NCBI RefSeq assembly: GCF_008364825.1
Contig: NZ_VTTO01000002.1
Location: forward strand, 682,001 to 746,000
DNA from: Azospirillum sp. B21
GTDB lineage: Bacteria > Pseudomonadota > Alphaproteobacteria > Azospirillales > Azospirillaceae
Direction: 5' to 3'
Length of the DNA: 64,000 nucleotides
The translations under genes and the position numbers were made by a program. A model generated the notes under the pieces. The model had not been told where the DNA came from. It was given only the letters and a program-made list of their open reading frames with translations, and made no database searches. Of this stretch, positions 1 to 7,944 are shown piece after piece (the first letter of the stretch is position 1; the number at the start of each line of letters is the position of its first letter).

Positions 1-3
1 CAG

Positions 4-106
4 CCTCCCCCTCTCCCCCGCTCACGCGCAAACTTCGTTTGCGCTGACGCGACAGGCGGATCGAAGATCCGCCGAAAGCGGGGTGAGGGTCGGGGTGAGG
101 GGGAGG
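4..106. repeat. Nested palindromic (cruciform-like) intergenic repeat
   Basis: Three inverted repeats are nested here. The outer arms CCTCCCCCTC (4-13) and GAGGGGGAGG (97-106) are exact complements, and CCCCGCT (16-22) pairs with AGCGGGG (77-83). Inside are two perfect 8-bp hairpins with 3-nt loops: GCGCAAAC/GTTTGCGC (26-44) and GGCGGATC/GATCCGCC (55-73). This is seen directly in the sequence. The form resembles a REP/BIME-type extragenic element of GC-rich bacteria. It lies downstream of the DUF3306 gene, so an mRNA-end role is possible. Confidence 0.7.
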
Positions 107-140
107 CGCGGCGTGATTTTTGATAAATCCAGGGGTGCTT

Positions 141-178
141 CCCCCTCACCCTAACCCTCTCCCCGGGGGGGAGAGGGG
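141..178. repeat. GC-rich palindromic repeat, copy 1 (core CCCTCTCCCC/GGGGAGAGGG)
   Basis: Arms at 155-164 and 168-177 are perfect 10-bp complements, flanked by CCCCCTCACCCTAA. The same core recurs at 11000, 58380 and 58496, with close variants at 15732, 15790, 20157 and 39905. This copy lies inside the coding frame of the DUF3306 protein and supplies its last residues and its stop codon. Confidence 0.8.
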
Positions 179-753
179 ATTACCGCTGCATCGCGAGGTG
201 TGTGTATTCTGCAATCGCTCAGCGGGGGAGGGTTGGCGTCAGGGCAAGTGGCGTTGACCGCCAACCCGCCGTCGGCCTGCTCCTCCGCCGCCGGTGCGTC
301 CGCCATCACCTCCTCCTCAACCACCACCTCCTCCCGCTTCTCGTCGGGCAGCACGGCGTCGAGCAGGCGGGCGATGTCGTCGGTGGGCCGCAAGGCGCCA
401 TAGCCGGGGGCGTTGTAGTCCCAGTCATACTCGGCGAAGCCGCGGAAGCCGGCGATGGTTGGGTCGCTGGCCCAGGCCTTGCGCAGGGCTTGGCGGCGCA
501 GCTCTCCCGGCACGTCGCGGCGCAGGAAGCCGGTGTAGTCGCTGGCGGCGTCCAGGCTGTCGAGCGGGGGCAGGTCCGACAGGTCCGGCGCCTCCTCCGC
601 CGCCGGAGGGGAGGGCGCGATCTCCGCCGGAACCGCGGCCGGGGCGTCGTCCATCTGCTCCGGTCCTGCCGGCGCCTCCTCCGTCCGCGTCTCGCGCTTC
701 AGCCGCGACCAGCGGCCGAGGAAGCCTTCATCCGTGCCTGTAGGATCAGCCAT
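151..753 (-). CDS. DUF3306 domain-containing protein
   Basis: About 200 aa. The start MADPTGTDEG with FLGRWSRLKRE is typical of DUF3306. It was chosen over an upstream ATG at 840 because that would overlap the preceding gene by 95 bp, whereas 753 overlaps by only 8 bp. The middle is acidic and Pro/Ala-rich; the conserved part runs through the segment with FLRRDVPGELRRQALRKAW and ends near DDIARLLDAVLP. DUF3306 genes usually sit beside DUF3305 and formate dehydrogenase genes, so a role in FDH maturation or assembly is likely but biochemically unproven. The last residues (IPSPPRGEG) are encoded by a GC-rich palindromic repeat, so the native C-terminus was probably extended by repeat insertion. 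Formate dehydrogenase genes, if linked, lie outside the window. Confidence 0.8.
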   Translation of the reverse strand: MADPTGTDEGFLGRWSRLKRETRTEEAPAGPEQMDDAPAAVPAEIAPSPPAAEEAPDLSDLPPLDSLDAASDYTGFLRRDVPGELRRQALRKAWASDPTIAGFRGFAEYDWDYNAPGYGALRPTDDIARLLDAVLPDEKREEVVVEEEVMADAPAAEEQADGGLAVNATCPDANPPPLSDCRIHTPRDAAVIPSPPRGEG

Positions 754-1312
754 GCCGAGGCTGCTCCGTCCTGCGGTGCCGGGCCAGGGCTTCGGTGTCG
801 GCGCGGTCGCGTTTGCGCTTGTGGAAGGGGCGTTCGACATAATGCCTGGCGACGAAGCCGTCCATCCACAGCAACAGGGGGATCGGCAAGGCCATCGGCT
901 CGATCACGTCGTCGCCGGCCTCGGCATGGGTGTCGATCTCGCCGGGGTCCACGGTGACGGCCAGCAACCGCATCCCCGGCGCCGGACCGCCCGGCCGCAG
1001 GATGACGTAGGCGCAAGGATTGCCGCCGTCGAGGTTGTGCTTGTAGTTCTCCGCCTCGGTCGGGAACAGGGCGATCTCGGCGGTGCCGGCGTAGTGGCGA
1101 GTCCAGTCCGGCCCCTCCGCCACCACGCTCCAGTCCGGCCGGTCGGGTTCGGGCGGGACCAGAAGGACCGGTTGCCAGCGCGCTTCGATCCAAGGGTTAT
1201 CGACGCGCCGCCGCTCCACCACGACGCCGACCGTCCGCCGTTCGGCGCGGTCGGGCGGGGAGGCCGGGTGAGTTGCGGGCAACGCGGACGAGGACGGGAA
1301 CTCGGTGGCCAT
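746..1312 (-). CDS. DUF3305 domain-containing protein
   Basis: 188 aa from ATG at 1312 (MATEFPSSS). The open frame continues upstream, but that extension covers low-complexity sequence and the start of the divergent gene at 1421. Recognisable DUF3305 features are RRTVGVVVERRRVDNPW near the N-terminus, W..V, and ELFPTEAENYKHNL-like sequence (IALFPTEAENYKHNLDGG) in the middle, followed by RHYVERPFHKRKRD near the end. It is the upstream partner of the DUF3306 gene, overlapping it by 8 bp, so the two are probably translationally coupled. Family knowledge: the pair co-occurs with molybdenum/tungsten formate dehydrogenase clusters. Its exact function is unknown. Confidence 0.82.
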   Translation of the reverse strand: MATEFPSSSALPATHPASPPDRAERRTVGVVVERRRVDNPWIEARWQPVLLVPPEPDRPDWSVVAEGPDWTRHYAGTAEIALFPTEAENYKHNLDGGNPCAYVILRPGGPAPGMRLLAVTVDPGEIDTHAEAGDDVIEPMALPIPLLLWMDGFVARHYVERPFHKRKRDRADTEALARHRRTEQPRHG

Positions 1313-1420
1313 GGTCGGTGTTCCTGATGGGCTGGAGGCGGACTCCGTCCCCGCTACAACGCGCCGGCGGGCGATTGGTGCCGCCGGCTCGCCAAATGCC
1401 CCCGAACCTGAGGATGCGCC

Positions 1421-1834
1421 ATGCGCAAGTTCGCCGCCGCCCTGCTGCTGTCCGGCCTTCTCGCCGGCCTGCCGCTCGCCGCCACGGCCCAGCAACCGGC
1501 CCAGCATGAACCGGCTCAGCAGCAACCGGCCCAGCCGGTCGAGTCCGGAGCGAAGGAGACGACCGGCGACGCGCTTGCCCGCGACGGCAATGTCCAGCAG
1601 AGCCAGGACCCGCTCCCCAGCGCGCAGGGCAACAAGCCGCCCAACCCGACCAGCTCCGCCGCCACCGGAAGCGGGGAACTGCAGCAGGCGCTCGCAGACG
1701 TCCGCCGGGCGCCGCCCGACCTGAACGGCACGCCGGTCCCGCGCCCGAACCAGTGGGCCAGCGAGCCCGACCAGCCCAACGAGCCGACACGCTCGCAGAA
1801 TCCCTCCGACCTCACCAGCCAGGAAGTGAAGTAG
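1421..1834 (+). CDS. Small secreted Gln/Pro-rich protein, unknown function
   Basis: 137 aa. It begins with a clear signal peptide (MRKFAAALLLSGLLAGLPLAATAQ, cleavage likely after ATAQ or ATA). The mature part is low-complexity, with a QQPAQ repeat (QQPAQHEPAQQQPAQPVE) followed by Asn/Pro/Ser-rich sequence. No catalytic motif or known domain is visible. A purine-rich GAGGATG precedes the ATG. It probably sits in the periplasm as a disordered protein. It is divergent from the DUF3305 gene with about 108 bp between the starts, and convergent with the peptidase gene that ends at 1857. No function can be assigned. Confidence 0.65.
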   Translation: MRKFAAALLLSGLLAGLPLAATAQQPAQHEPAQQQPAQPVESGAKETTGDALARDGNVQQSQDPLPSAQGNKPPNPTSSAATGSGELQQALADVRRAPPDLNGTPVPRPNQWASEPDQPNEPTRSQNPSDLTSQEVK

Positions 1835-1856
1835 CGCCGCCTATCCCGAAACCCGC

Positions 1857-2639
1857 CTACCCCGAGACCCGGCGGGCGCGGACGCGGATCAGGCCGCTGC
1901 CCTCCGGATCGGCGCGGTCCGGCTTCAGCATGGCGTCCAGCAGCCGGGCGTCGCCGGTCCAATAGGGCACGTACCACAGGCGGTCAGGGTCCATCACCAG
2001 CGCGCGCCGCGTCGCCGGATCATAGGCCCCCAGCGGCGCAATGTGGCCGAGGCCGATGTCGCCGGTCAGCGTCCCCTGGTCGAAGGCCAGCAGGATGATG
2101 TCGTCCGCGCTGCGTTCGTTCTCGGTCAGGATGCGGCGCAGCTCCGTCAGCGTGGCGGGCGAGGCGTCGCGCGGGCGCCAGACCTCCACCTCCGCGTCGA
2201 TGCCGTAGGCGGAGAGGCTGCGGCGGACATAGCGTTCCAGATCGCCGAAGGAGATGCCCTCGCCGTCCTCGGCGGTGGCGGCGCGCCAATGGTCGTCGTC
2301 CAGGCGGTCGAGCAACTGCCGCCCGGTCACCAGCCGTTCCGACGCCTGCGCCGGCAGCCCGCGTAGCGCGTTCAGCATCATCGTCACGCTGGCCAGCGAA
2401 CAGGAGGCGCTGGTCGTCTGCGGCACGTAATAGGGGCTGAGCGCCCAGTAATCCGGCGCCGGAGTGCTGCGCAGATGGTCGGCGGCGCGGGTGATCGGCA
2501 CCGCGTCGGGGCCAAACTTCGGCTTCTGGTCCTCCTGCGCCCGGGCCGGCGCGGTGCCGGCGACGCACATCAGGAGGCCGGCCACCAGCGCCGCCACCAT
2601 CCCGCCCGCTTTTCCTGCGGTCCTGTTCATCTGCGTCAT
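1857..2639 (-). CDS. Phytochelatin synthase-like (PCS) family cysteine peptidase, exported
   Basis: 260 aa from ATG at 2639 (MTQMNRT; ATG at 2630 is also possible). An N-terminal signal peptide runs to about APARAQ. The papain-like PCS triad is visible: Cys in QTTSASCSLASV, His in GLGHIAPLGAYD and Asp in VMDPDRLWYVPYW. Bacterial short forms have only this catalytic domain and mainly hydrolyse glutathione to gamma-Glu-Cys rather than making phytochelatins. Length and motif order fit that group. Export to the periplasm is inferred from the signal peptide. It is a monocistronic-looking gene convergent with the small secreted protein. Confidence 0.85.
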   Translation of the reverse strand: MTQMNRTAGKAGGMVAALVAGLLMCVAGTAPARAQEDQKPKFGPDAVPITRAADHLRSTPAPDYWALSPYYVPQTTSASCSLASVTMMLNALRGLPAQASERLVTGRQLLDRLDDDHWRAATAEDGEGISFGDLERYVRRSLSAYGIDAEVEVWRPRDASPATLTELRRILTENERSADDIILLAFDQGTLTGDIGLGHIAPLGAYDPATRRALVMDPDRLWYVPYWTGDARLLDAMLKPDRADPEGSGLIRVRARRVSG

Positions 2640-2885
2640 CAAAAAACGGTCTCTGTCCGTCCGGTCTCGATCGGGAACGCGCCCCGCCTTCTTCCGCACG
2701 GGGGTGCGCGGTCCGCATATGGTGCGCGGCAAGGCTGGAGCCAAGCCGGGGCAATGCGCATGCCGGAAACACCGAAGGGCGGAGCCCATCCCGCCCGACA
2801 CCGTCGGGCAGGGCAGGATCCGCCCACCACGGGGATCGGCGCAGCGAGGGATCAATCTCCGCTGCCGCCGTCCAGGATCATGCGA

Positions 2886-5800
2886 TCAGACGCCGTCCCA
2901 GAACTGTTCCATTCCGGCCGCCGTCGTGCCGACGACGCCCATCTTCGACCAGGCGAGGTCGTGGATGCCCATCGCGAAGGCCGGCGAGGATGCCTGCAGC
3001 GAGTAGTCGCCCCAATAGGCGTTGGTGAACATCGGCTTGGCGATCACGTCGTGGTCGCCGTACTTCGGCACGTTGTAGACCAGGTTCTGGTCGATGACGA
3101 AGTCGTTGGCGCTCAGCAGTTCGACATAGTCGTCGAGCGGCAGGGTCCCCATCACCACGTTCTTGGTGATCGTGTTGTTGTGCGGGTCGCCGGCCGTGCC
3201 GTGCACCGGCTGCCATTCGATGCGGATGAAGTCTTCCTTGTTGCTGGCGATGACCGAGAAGTTGTTGGTCACCACGTTGTTGTCGCCGCCATGGATCTGC
3301 ACCGAGGCCCAGTCGGCATCCTTGATGAAGTTGTCCCTGACGGTGACGCCGCCGGCCATGTCGTCCAGATAGATGCCGAAGCCCTTCTGACCGTACATCC
3401 ATGCGTCCTGGGCGCTGGTGGCGAGGCCGTTGGCATGTTCGATCCGGTTGCCCTGGATGATCAGACCGGTGTTGGTGCTGGACCGGCCGAGGATCTCGAT
3501 GGCGCCGCCGTCGGCGGTCTCCAGCCCGGTGTAGGAGATGTTGTTGTACTGGATGACGTTGTTGTGGTTGGCCGTGTTGGTGCTGCCGCCGTAATCCTTG
3601 AACGAGATGCCGTAGCGGGCGCTGTGGTCGATGTCGTTGTTGGAGATGACGTTGTTGTCGACGCCGGTTCCGAAGATGCCGGACACCGCCTTGCGCACTT
3701 CGCCGATGTTGCTAATGCTGTTGGCGTAGATGGTGTTGCCGTTGCTGCGGCCGTCCATCTCGATGCCGTTTTCCGCCAGATGGTTCAGCGTGTTGTGGGC
3801 GATCTGGTTGTTCGACGAGCCCGAGCTGAGCCGGATCGCCGTACCGACGTTCAGGAAGCTGTTGTCGCTGATGTGGTTGCCGTCGGCATTGTTCAGCAGC
3901 AGGGCGTCGCCGCCGGTGGTGGTGTTCTTGAAGGTCAGCCCGTCGATGGTGACGTCGCTGGCGCCGGTCAGCTTGATCAGCGTGCCGAGCCGCGGCACCT
4001 CCACGCCGGTGGACGCGAAGCCGGAGCTGGCGGCCTTGTACAGCAGCTTGCCGTCCGACGCGCGCCAGGCGAACTCGCCCGCCTGATCGACGTAAGAGGC
4101 GTTGTTCAGCAGCTTGTAGGTGGTGCCTTCCGCAAACGGCAGGGAGGCGCCGTTCTTCAGCTTGATGGTGCGGGTGGCGGCGTTGAAGCTGTCGATGCTG
4201 GTCAGCGTGTCGCCCAGCCGTTCGGCGTCCATCACCTGGATCATCGTGCCCGGCTGGATGTCGGCGGCGGTCACCTCGGTCCCGTGGGAGCGGATGTACC
4301 AGCCGCTGGGGCCGCCCGACGCCGCATCGGCGAACTTCCAGCCGCTGGTGACGTCGCCGGCGTCATAGGCGTACTTCTCGGCCAGATGCTGGCGCACGTC
4401 GCCGACGATCAGGTCCAGGTTGCTGGCGGTGGCGAGCTTGGCCGAATAGAGGCCGTTGCCCTCGCTGGTGAAGCCCTTCACCACCTCGCCGCCGCTCAGC
4501 ACCGGCTTTTCGCCGGGATAGTTCTGGAAGCTGTGGCCGTTGTCGAGCGAGGTCAGCTCCAGCGTCTTGGTCAGGTGATAGGTGCCCTCGCGGACATAAG
4601 TGGTGTCGATGGTCGAGCTGGCCCGCATGGCGGCCTGCGCCTTTTCCAGCGACGCGAAGGGACCGTCGGTGCCGTCGGCGTTCGGGGCCGCCAGCTTGCC
4701 GGACCAGCTGTCCTTGCCGTTGGCCGCGACGTAGAAGGCCGGCTTGGTCGGCGGGGTCGGGACAGGGTTTTGCGGGACGGGGGTGTCGCCGAACATCTCG
4801 GCACCGGCCTTGATGTTGAGGGCGCCGCCCCAGTACAGGCCTTCCTGGCCTTTGACCACGTCTTTGCCGTCGACCGCACCCTTGTCATAGGTGACGATGC
4901 TGTCGGTGGCGGCGACGGTCTTGCCGTTGATGACCACCGACTTGACGAACAGGTTGCGGTCGACGCCGTTCACCGTAGCGTCGTTGTCGTACCAGACCTG
5001 GACCGTGTGGGCCTTGGTCGGATCGATGTCGGCGGTGAACTTGTAGCCCGTGGTGGTGGCCGACGCCTTGGCATCGCCGATCACCTGCCCGTCGACCAGC
5101 AGCTTGAAATGCGCCGCCTGTCCGCCGGCCGAGGTGCCGTAGGCGTTGACGACGATGTCGACCGGCTTGGTCGGGATCGGCGGCGGCGGCGGGACATAGG
5201 CGCCGCCGAAATACTCCTCAGGCACGCCGAAGGACAGGGCGCCGCCCCAGAACAGGCCCTCCTGGCCGGCGACCACGAACTTGCCGTCGACCGGCCCCTT
5301 GTCGTAGGAGGCCATCTCGGAGGTGGCGGCGATGGTCTTGCCGTCGATGTTGATCGACTTGACGTACAGGTTGCGGTCGACGCCGTTCACGGTCGCGTCA
5401 TTGTCGTACCAGACCTGGATCTTGTGGGCCTCGTTGGGGTCCACCTTGGCGGTGAAGGTGTAGTCGGTGGCCGAGGTCGCGTTGACCCAGGCGTCGCCCA
5501 CCACCTCGCCGTCGACCAGCAGCTTGAAGTGCGGGGCCTGGCCGCCGGCGCTGATGCCGTAGGCCTTCACCTTGATGGTCGTGGTCATGGTCGCAGTGTC
5601 GGGGCCGGTGTCGACCGGGGCCGTCGAGAACAGCGTGGCGGGCAGCGCGACGTTCAGCGCGCCCGGCCAGTACATCTCGCTCTGCCCGGCGATGACGTTC
5701 AGCCCGTCGATCTTGCCGGTGTCGTATTTCACCGAGGGATCGATGGCGAGGATGGTCTTGCCGTTGACCTCGAAGGACTTGACGAACAGGTTGCGGTCGA

Positions 5801-6035
5801 CGCCGTTAACCGTGTCGTCGTTGTCGTAGATCAGTTGGAGGGCGTGGGCCTTGTCGGCCGGCACGTTGGCGGTGAAGACGTAGCGCGACTGGGAGGCGGA
5901 GGCGACGGTGGCGTCGCCGATGACCTTGCCATCGACAAGCAGTTGGAAATGCGGCCATTTCCCGCCGGCCACTGTGCCCCAGGCATTGACCGCGAAGGTG
6001 ACCTGGATCGTGCCGTCGGTGTTGGTGGTAGCCAT
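2886..6035 (-). CDS. Large protein with three carbohydrate-binding-like repeats and a right-handed parallel beta-helix
   Basis: 1049 aa. Residues about 5-135, 150-275 and 290-415 are three copies of one module. Shared landmarks are AHFKLLVDG.V.GDA, YDNDATVNGVDRNL and VKS..INGKT, resembling Ca-dependent xylan-binding (CBM60-like) modules. A Pro-rich linker (PVPQNPVPTPPTKPA) leads to AFYVAANGKDSWSGKL, the usual entry of pectate-lyase/alginate-epimerase-type beta-helices. Many N-rich coils follow (for example NNADGNHISDNSFLNVGTAI). There is no Sec signal peptide, so type I secretion or another route is inferred. A function in cleaving or epimerising the cell's own exopolysaccharide is plausible given the polysaccharide locus 5 kb away, but no catalytic residues can be assigned with certainty. 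Confidence 0.8.
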   Translation of the reverse strand: MATTNTDGTIQVTFAVNAWGTVAGGKWPHFQLLVDGKVIGDATVASASQSRYVFTANVPADKAHALQLIYDNDDTVNGVDRNLFVKSFEVNGKTILAIDPSVKYDTGKIDGLNVIAGQSEMYWPGALNVALPATLFSTAPVDTGPDTATMTTTIKVKAYGISAGGQAPHFKLLVDGEVVGDAWVNATSATDYTFTAKVDPNEAHKIQVWYDNDATVNGVDRNLYVKSINIDGKTIAATSEMASYDKGPVDGKFVVAGQEGLFWGGALSFGVPEEYFGGAYVPPPPPIPTKPVDIVVNAYGTSAGGQAAHFKLLVDGQVIGDAKASATTTGYKFTADIDPTKAHTVQVWYDNDATVNGVDRNLFVKSVVINGKTVAATDSIVTYDKGAVDGKDVVKGQEGLYWGGALNIKAGAEMFGDTPVPQNPVPTPPTKPAFYVAANGKDSWSGKLAAPNADGTDGPFASLEKAQAAMRASSTIDTTYVREGTYHLTKTLELTSLDNGHSFQNYPGEKPVLSGGEVVKGFTSEGNGLYSAKLATASNLDLIVGDVRQHLAEKYAYDAGDVTSGWKFADAASGGPSGWYIRSHGTEVTAADIQPGTMIQVMDAERLGDTLTSIDSFNAATRTIKLKNGASLPFAEGTTYKLLNNASYVDQAGEFAWRASDGKLLYKAASSGFASTGVEVPRLGTLIKLTGASDVTIDGLTFKNTTTGGDALLLNNADGNHISDNSFLNVGTAIRLSSGSSNNQIAHNTLNHLAENGIEMDGRSNGNTIYANSISNIGEVRKAVSGIFGTGVDNNVISNNDIDHSARYGISFKDYGGSTNTANHNNVIQYNNISYTGLETADGGAIEILGRSSTNTGLIIQGNRIEHANGLATSAQDAWMYGQKGFGIYLDDMAGGVTVRDNFIKDADWASVQIHGGDNNVVTNNFSVIASNKEDFIRIEWQPVHGTAGDPHNNTITKNVVMGTLPLDDYVELLSANDFVIDQNLVYNVPKYGDHDVIAKPMFTNAYWGDYSLQASSPAFAMGIHDLAWSKMGVVGTTAAGMEQFWDGV

Positions 6036-6457
6036 TTTGGAACTCCGCTTTTTGGGTATCGCCTTGTTCCGCAGGCTCGTCTGTTAGCCTTAATCGGGTA
6101 CTAACACTTATGGTTAGGAAATTATGAATGAGGCGGTTTCCCGTGGCATGGATGAGACAAAAAACGGGCATCGCTCCTTGGTCATGATTCAGCCAAAAAC
6201 GAAACTTCAGCCCTCCGGGAAAATCCGGAGCAACCGATCGGCAGATTTTTCCCAGGTAACTTGAGCTTGGCTGTTTATATTTGATGAAGGCGTTGCGGAA
6301 TAAGCTCAAACGCCACGTTCTTGGCAGCCAGACTTGGCACGATGGGATCGCCATCCGCGGGAGGCACCGTGTTGGGCGAATGGAACCGAAAGGCCCGGAA
6401 CTGCGTCTAGAACGAGCGTCCCGGCGACGCAGGATGCGGCATGCGGAGGCGGAGAGC
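6036..6457. other. Divergent intergenic region with a motif shared with the polysaccharide locus
   Basis: Roughly 420 bp between the beta-helix gene and the AI-2E-type permease gene, more AT-rich around 6060-6300 than its surroundings. It must hold the promoters of both genes. CCTTAATCGGGTACTAAC at 6088-6105 closely resembles ATTAATGGTACTAAC at 18483-18497, ahead of the nucleotide-sugar dehydrogenase. CTAAC/GTTAG (6101-6117) forms a small inverted repeat. No convincing -35/-10 pair can be fixed by eye. Confidence 0.5.
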
Positions 6458-7612
6458 GTGGACAGCGGAACGGACGGCGGGCATTGGGATGAGGGGGAAC
6501 GGCAGGGCAGGGGGCGTATCGACCGCGTCAACCTCGCCCTCTGGCTGCTCGGCATCCTGGCCGGGGTGGCGGTTCTGTGGGTGCTGCAGGCGGCGGCCTC
6601 GATCCTGATCCCGGTCATCTCGGCCTTCTTCGTCGCCGTTGCCGTCGCCCCGATCAGCCGCTGGGTGCGCGAGCGGGTGCCGCGACGCCTGTCCTGGCTG
6701 GGGTTGGCCGCGTCGATGCTGCTGATCCTGGGCATCCTCGCCGCCTTCTTCGGCGGCATGGCGCTGGTGGCCCAGCGCGTGGCCGAGGATTTCCCGCAAT
6801 ATGCCGAGGCGCTGGGCAAGCTGTGGGCAAAGGTCAACCAGTGGATCCAGGGTGCAAAGGCCGATCTGGGGCCGGCAGCCGGGCAGGGGAGCGGCCAGCA
6901 GGCCGGGCAGGGCGGCGGCGAGGTGCCGGTCGACCCGATCACCGGCTTCGCCAAGGCGGCCCTGTCATCGGCCGGCCAGACCGCCTCCATTCTGGTGCTG
7001 ACGGTGTTCCTCGCCCTGCTGATGCAGCTGGAGGCGCCGGTCTGGCGGGAGAAGATCGTCATGACGCTGGGCCGCGAGCGCTGCCAGACCGCTGTGGAGG
7101 CGGTGGCCGCCATCGCCCAGCAGTTCCGCCGCTATCTGGTGGTCAGCAGCGTGCTGGGGCTAATCACTGGTGCGCTCTATATCGGCTGGCTGTCGCTGTT
7201 CGGGGTCGATCTGGTCCTGCTGTGGGGCCTGCTGGCCTTCCTGCTGAACTATGTGCCGGTGGTGGGATCGGTGGTGGCCGGGGCGCTCCCGGTCCTGCTG
7301 ACCGTGGCGACCAAGGACGCCGGCACCGCGACGGCGGTCGCCGCCGGCCTTCTGGTGATCGAGCAGGTGATGGGCAACTTCGTCGCGCCGCACATGCAGG
7401 GCAAGCAGCTGGCGATCTCGCCCCTGGTGGTGATGATCGCGCTTCTGCTGTGGAGCTGGCTATGGGGAGCCGCCGGCGCGCTGCTGGCCGCCCCGATGGC
7501 GGTCCTGATCGCCATCACCCTGAACCATGCCGACGCGCTGCGTCCCTTCGCCATCTTCATGAGCGACAAGAGCGACCGCGAACGCTTCGACGCCCACACG
7601 CGAGCGGAGTGA
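6458..7612 (+). CDS. AI-2E (PerM/YdiK) family membrane transporter
   Basis: About 384 aa from GTG at 6458, chosen because GGAGG at 6445-6449 lies 8 nt upstream; in-frame ATGs at 6434, 6380 and 6281 are alternatives with poorer ribosome sites. The family pattern is clear: two N-terminal helices (LWLLGILAGVAVLWVLQAA, ILIPVISAFFVAVAVAPI), then LLILGILAAFFGGMALVAQ, a long periplasmic or cytoplasmic stretch with a Gly/Gln-rich insert (GPAAGQGSGQQAGQGGGEV), then four or more C-terminal helices including LLNYVPVVGSVVAG and PLVVMIALLLWSWLWGAAGALLAAPM. The family was named for autoinducer-2 export, but many members move other substrates (Na+/H+ antiport, for example). The substrate here is unknown. 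Confidence 0.85.
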   Translation: MDSGTDGGHWDEGERQGRGRIDRVNLALWLLGILAGVAVLWVLQAAASILIPVISAFFVAVAVAPISRWVRERVPRRLSWLGLAASMLLILGILAAFFGGMALVAQRVAEDFPQYAEALGKLWAKVNQWIQGAKADLGPAAGQGSGQQAGQGGGEVPVDPITGFAKAALSSAGQTASILVLTVFLALLMQLEAPVWREKIVMTLGRERCQTAVEAVAAIAQQFRRYLVVSSVLGLITGALYIGWLSLFGVDLVLLWGLLAFLLNYVPVVGSVVAGALPVLLTVATKDAGTATAVAAGLLVIEQVMGNFVAPHMQGKQLAISPLVVMIALLLWSWLWGAAGALLAAPMAVLIAITLNHADALRPFAIFMSDKSDRERFDAHTRAE

Positions 7613-7944
7613 CCCGGACCGGCGGGAGGGCGCCGGCCCCAAGGGCGCACCGAAAAACACATAACAATCATTATGAAAAATAGTGCGAAAAGCAGACTTA
7701 GCCATTAAAGCGTGTGCATTTTAGAATTTTTTACATCCTAAGTTTGAAAGATGTTTGGTCGCCACATTTTTTATGCGCGCATTCGGAAATTTATATTATT
7801 TTTCACGCGTATTCTTGTTGGTTATGCGCGCCTTGTGGTTGCCCCTTGTCGGTTTGCGGCCAAGAGCTTCGCAGGCACGGACGGCCTTCGAGACCTCCGA
7901 CTTTCCGAGGTCGGCTCACCAAAAACCCATTTGAGAGAACCGAT
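7613..7944. other. AT-rich intergenic leader ahead of the ATP-grasp gene
   Basis: About 330 bp, with 7660-7830 strikingly AT-rich compared with the rest of the window (runs such as TTTTAGAATTTTTTACAT). Closer to the gene, GACCTC (7889) and GAGGTC form a short inverted repeat. Short open frames exist here, but none has a ribosome site plus protein-like composition. It is probably a promoter and leader region; foreign origin is possible. Confidence 0.5.

Noticed and set aside
2475-6104. A plus-strand open frame of 1209 codons antisense to the beta-helix gene
   Set aside because: Its composition is dominated by Val, Gly, Asp and His in a pattern typical of the opposite strand of GC-rich coding DNA. 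It lacks domain signals, while the minus strand has clear CBM-like and beta-helix repeats.
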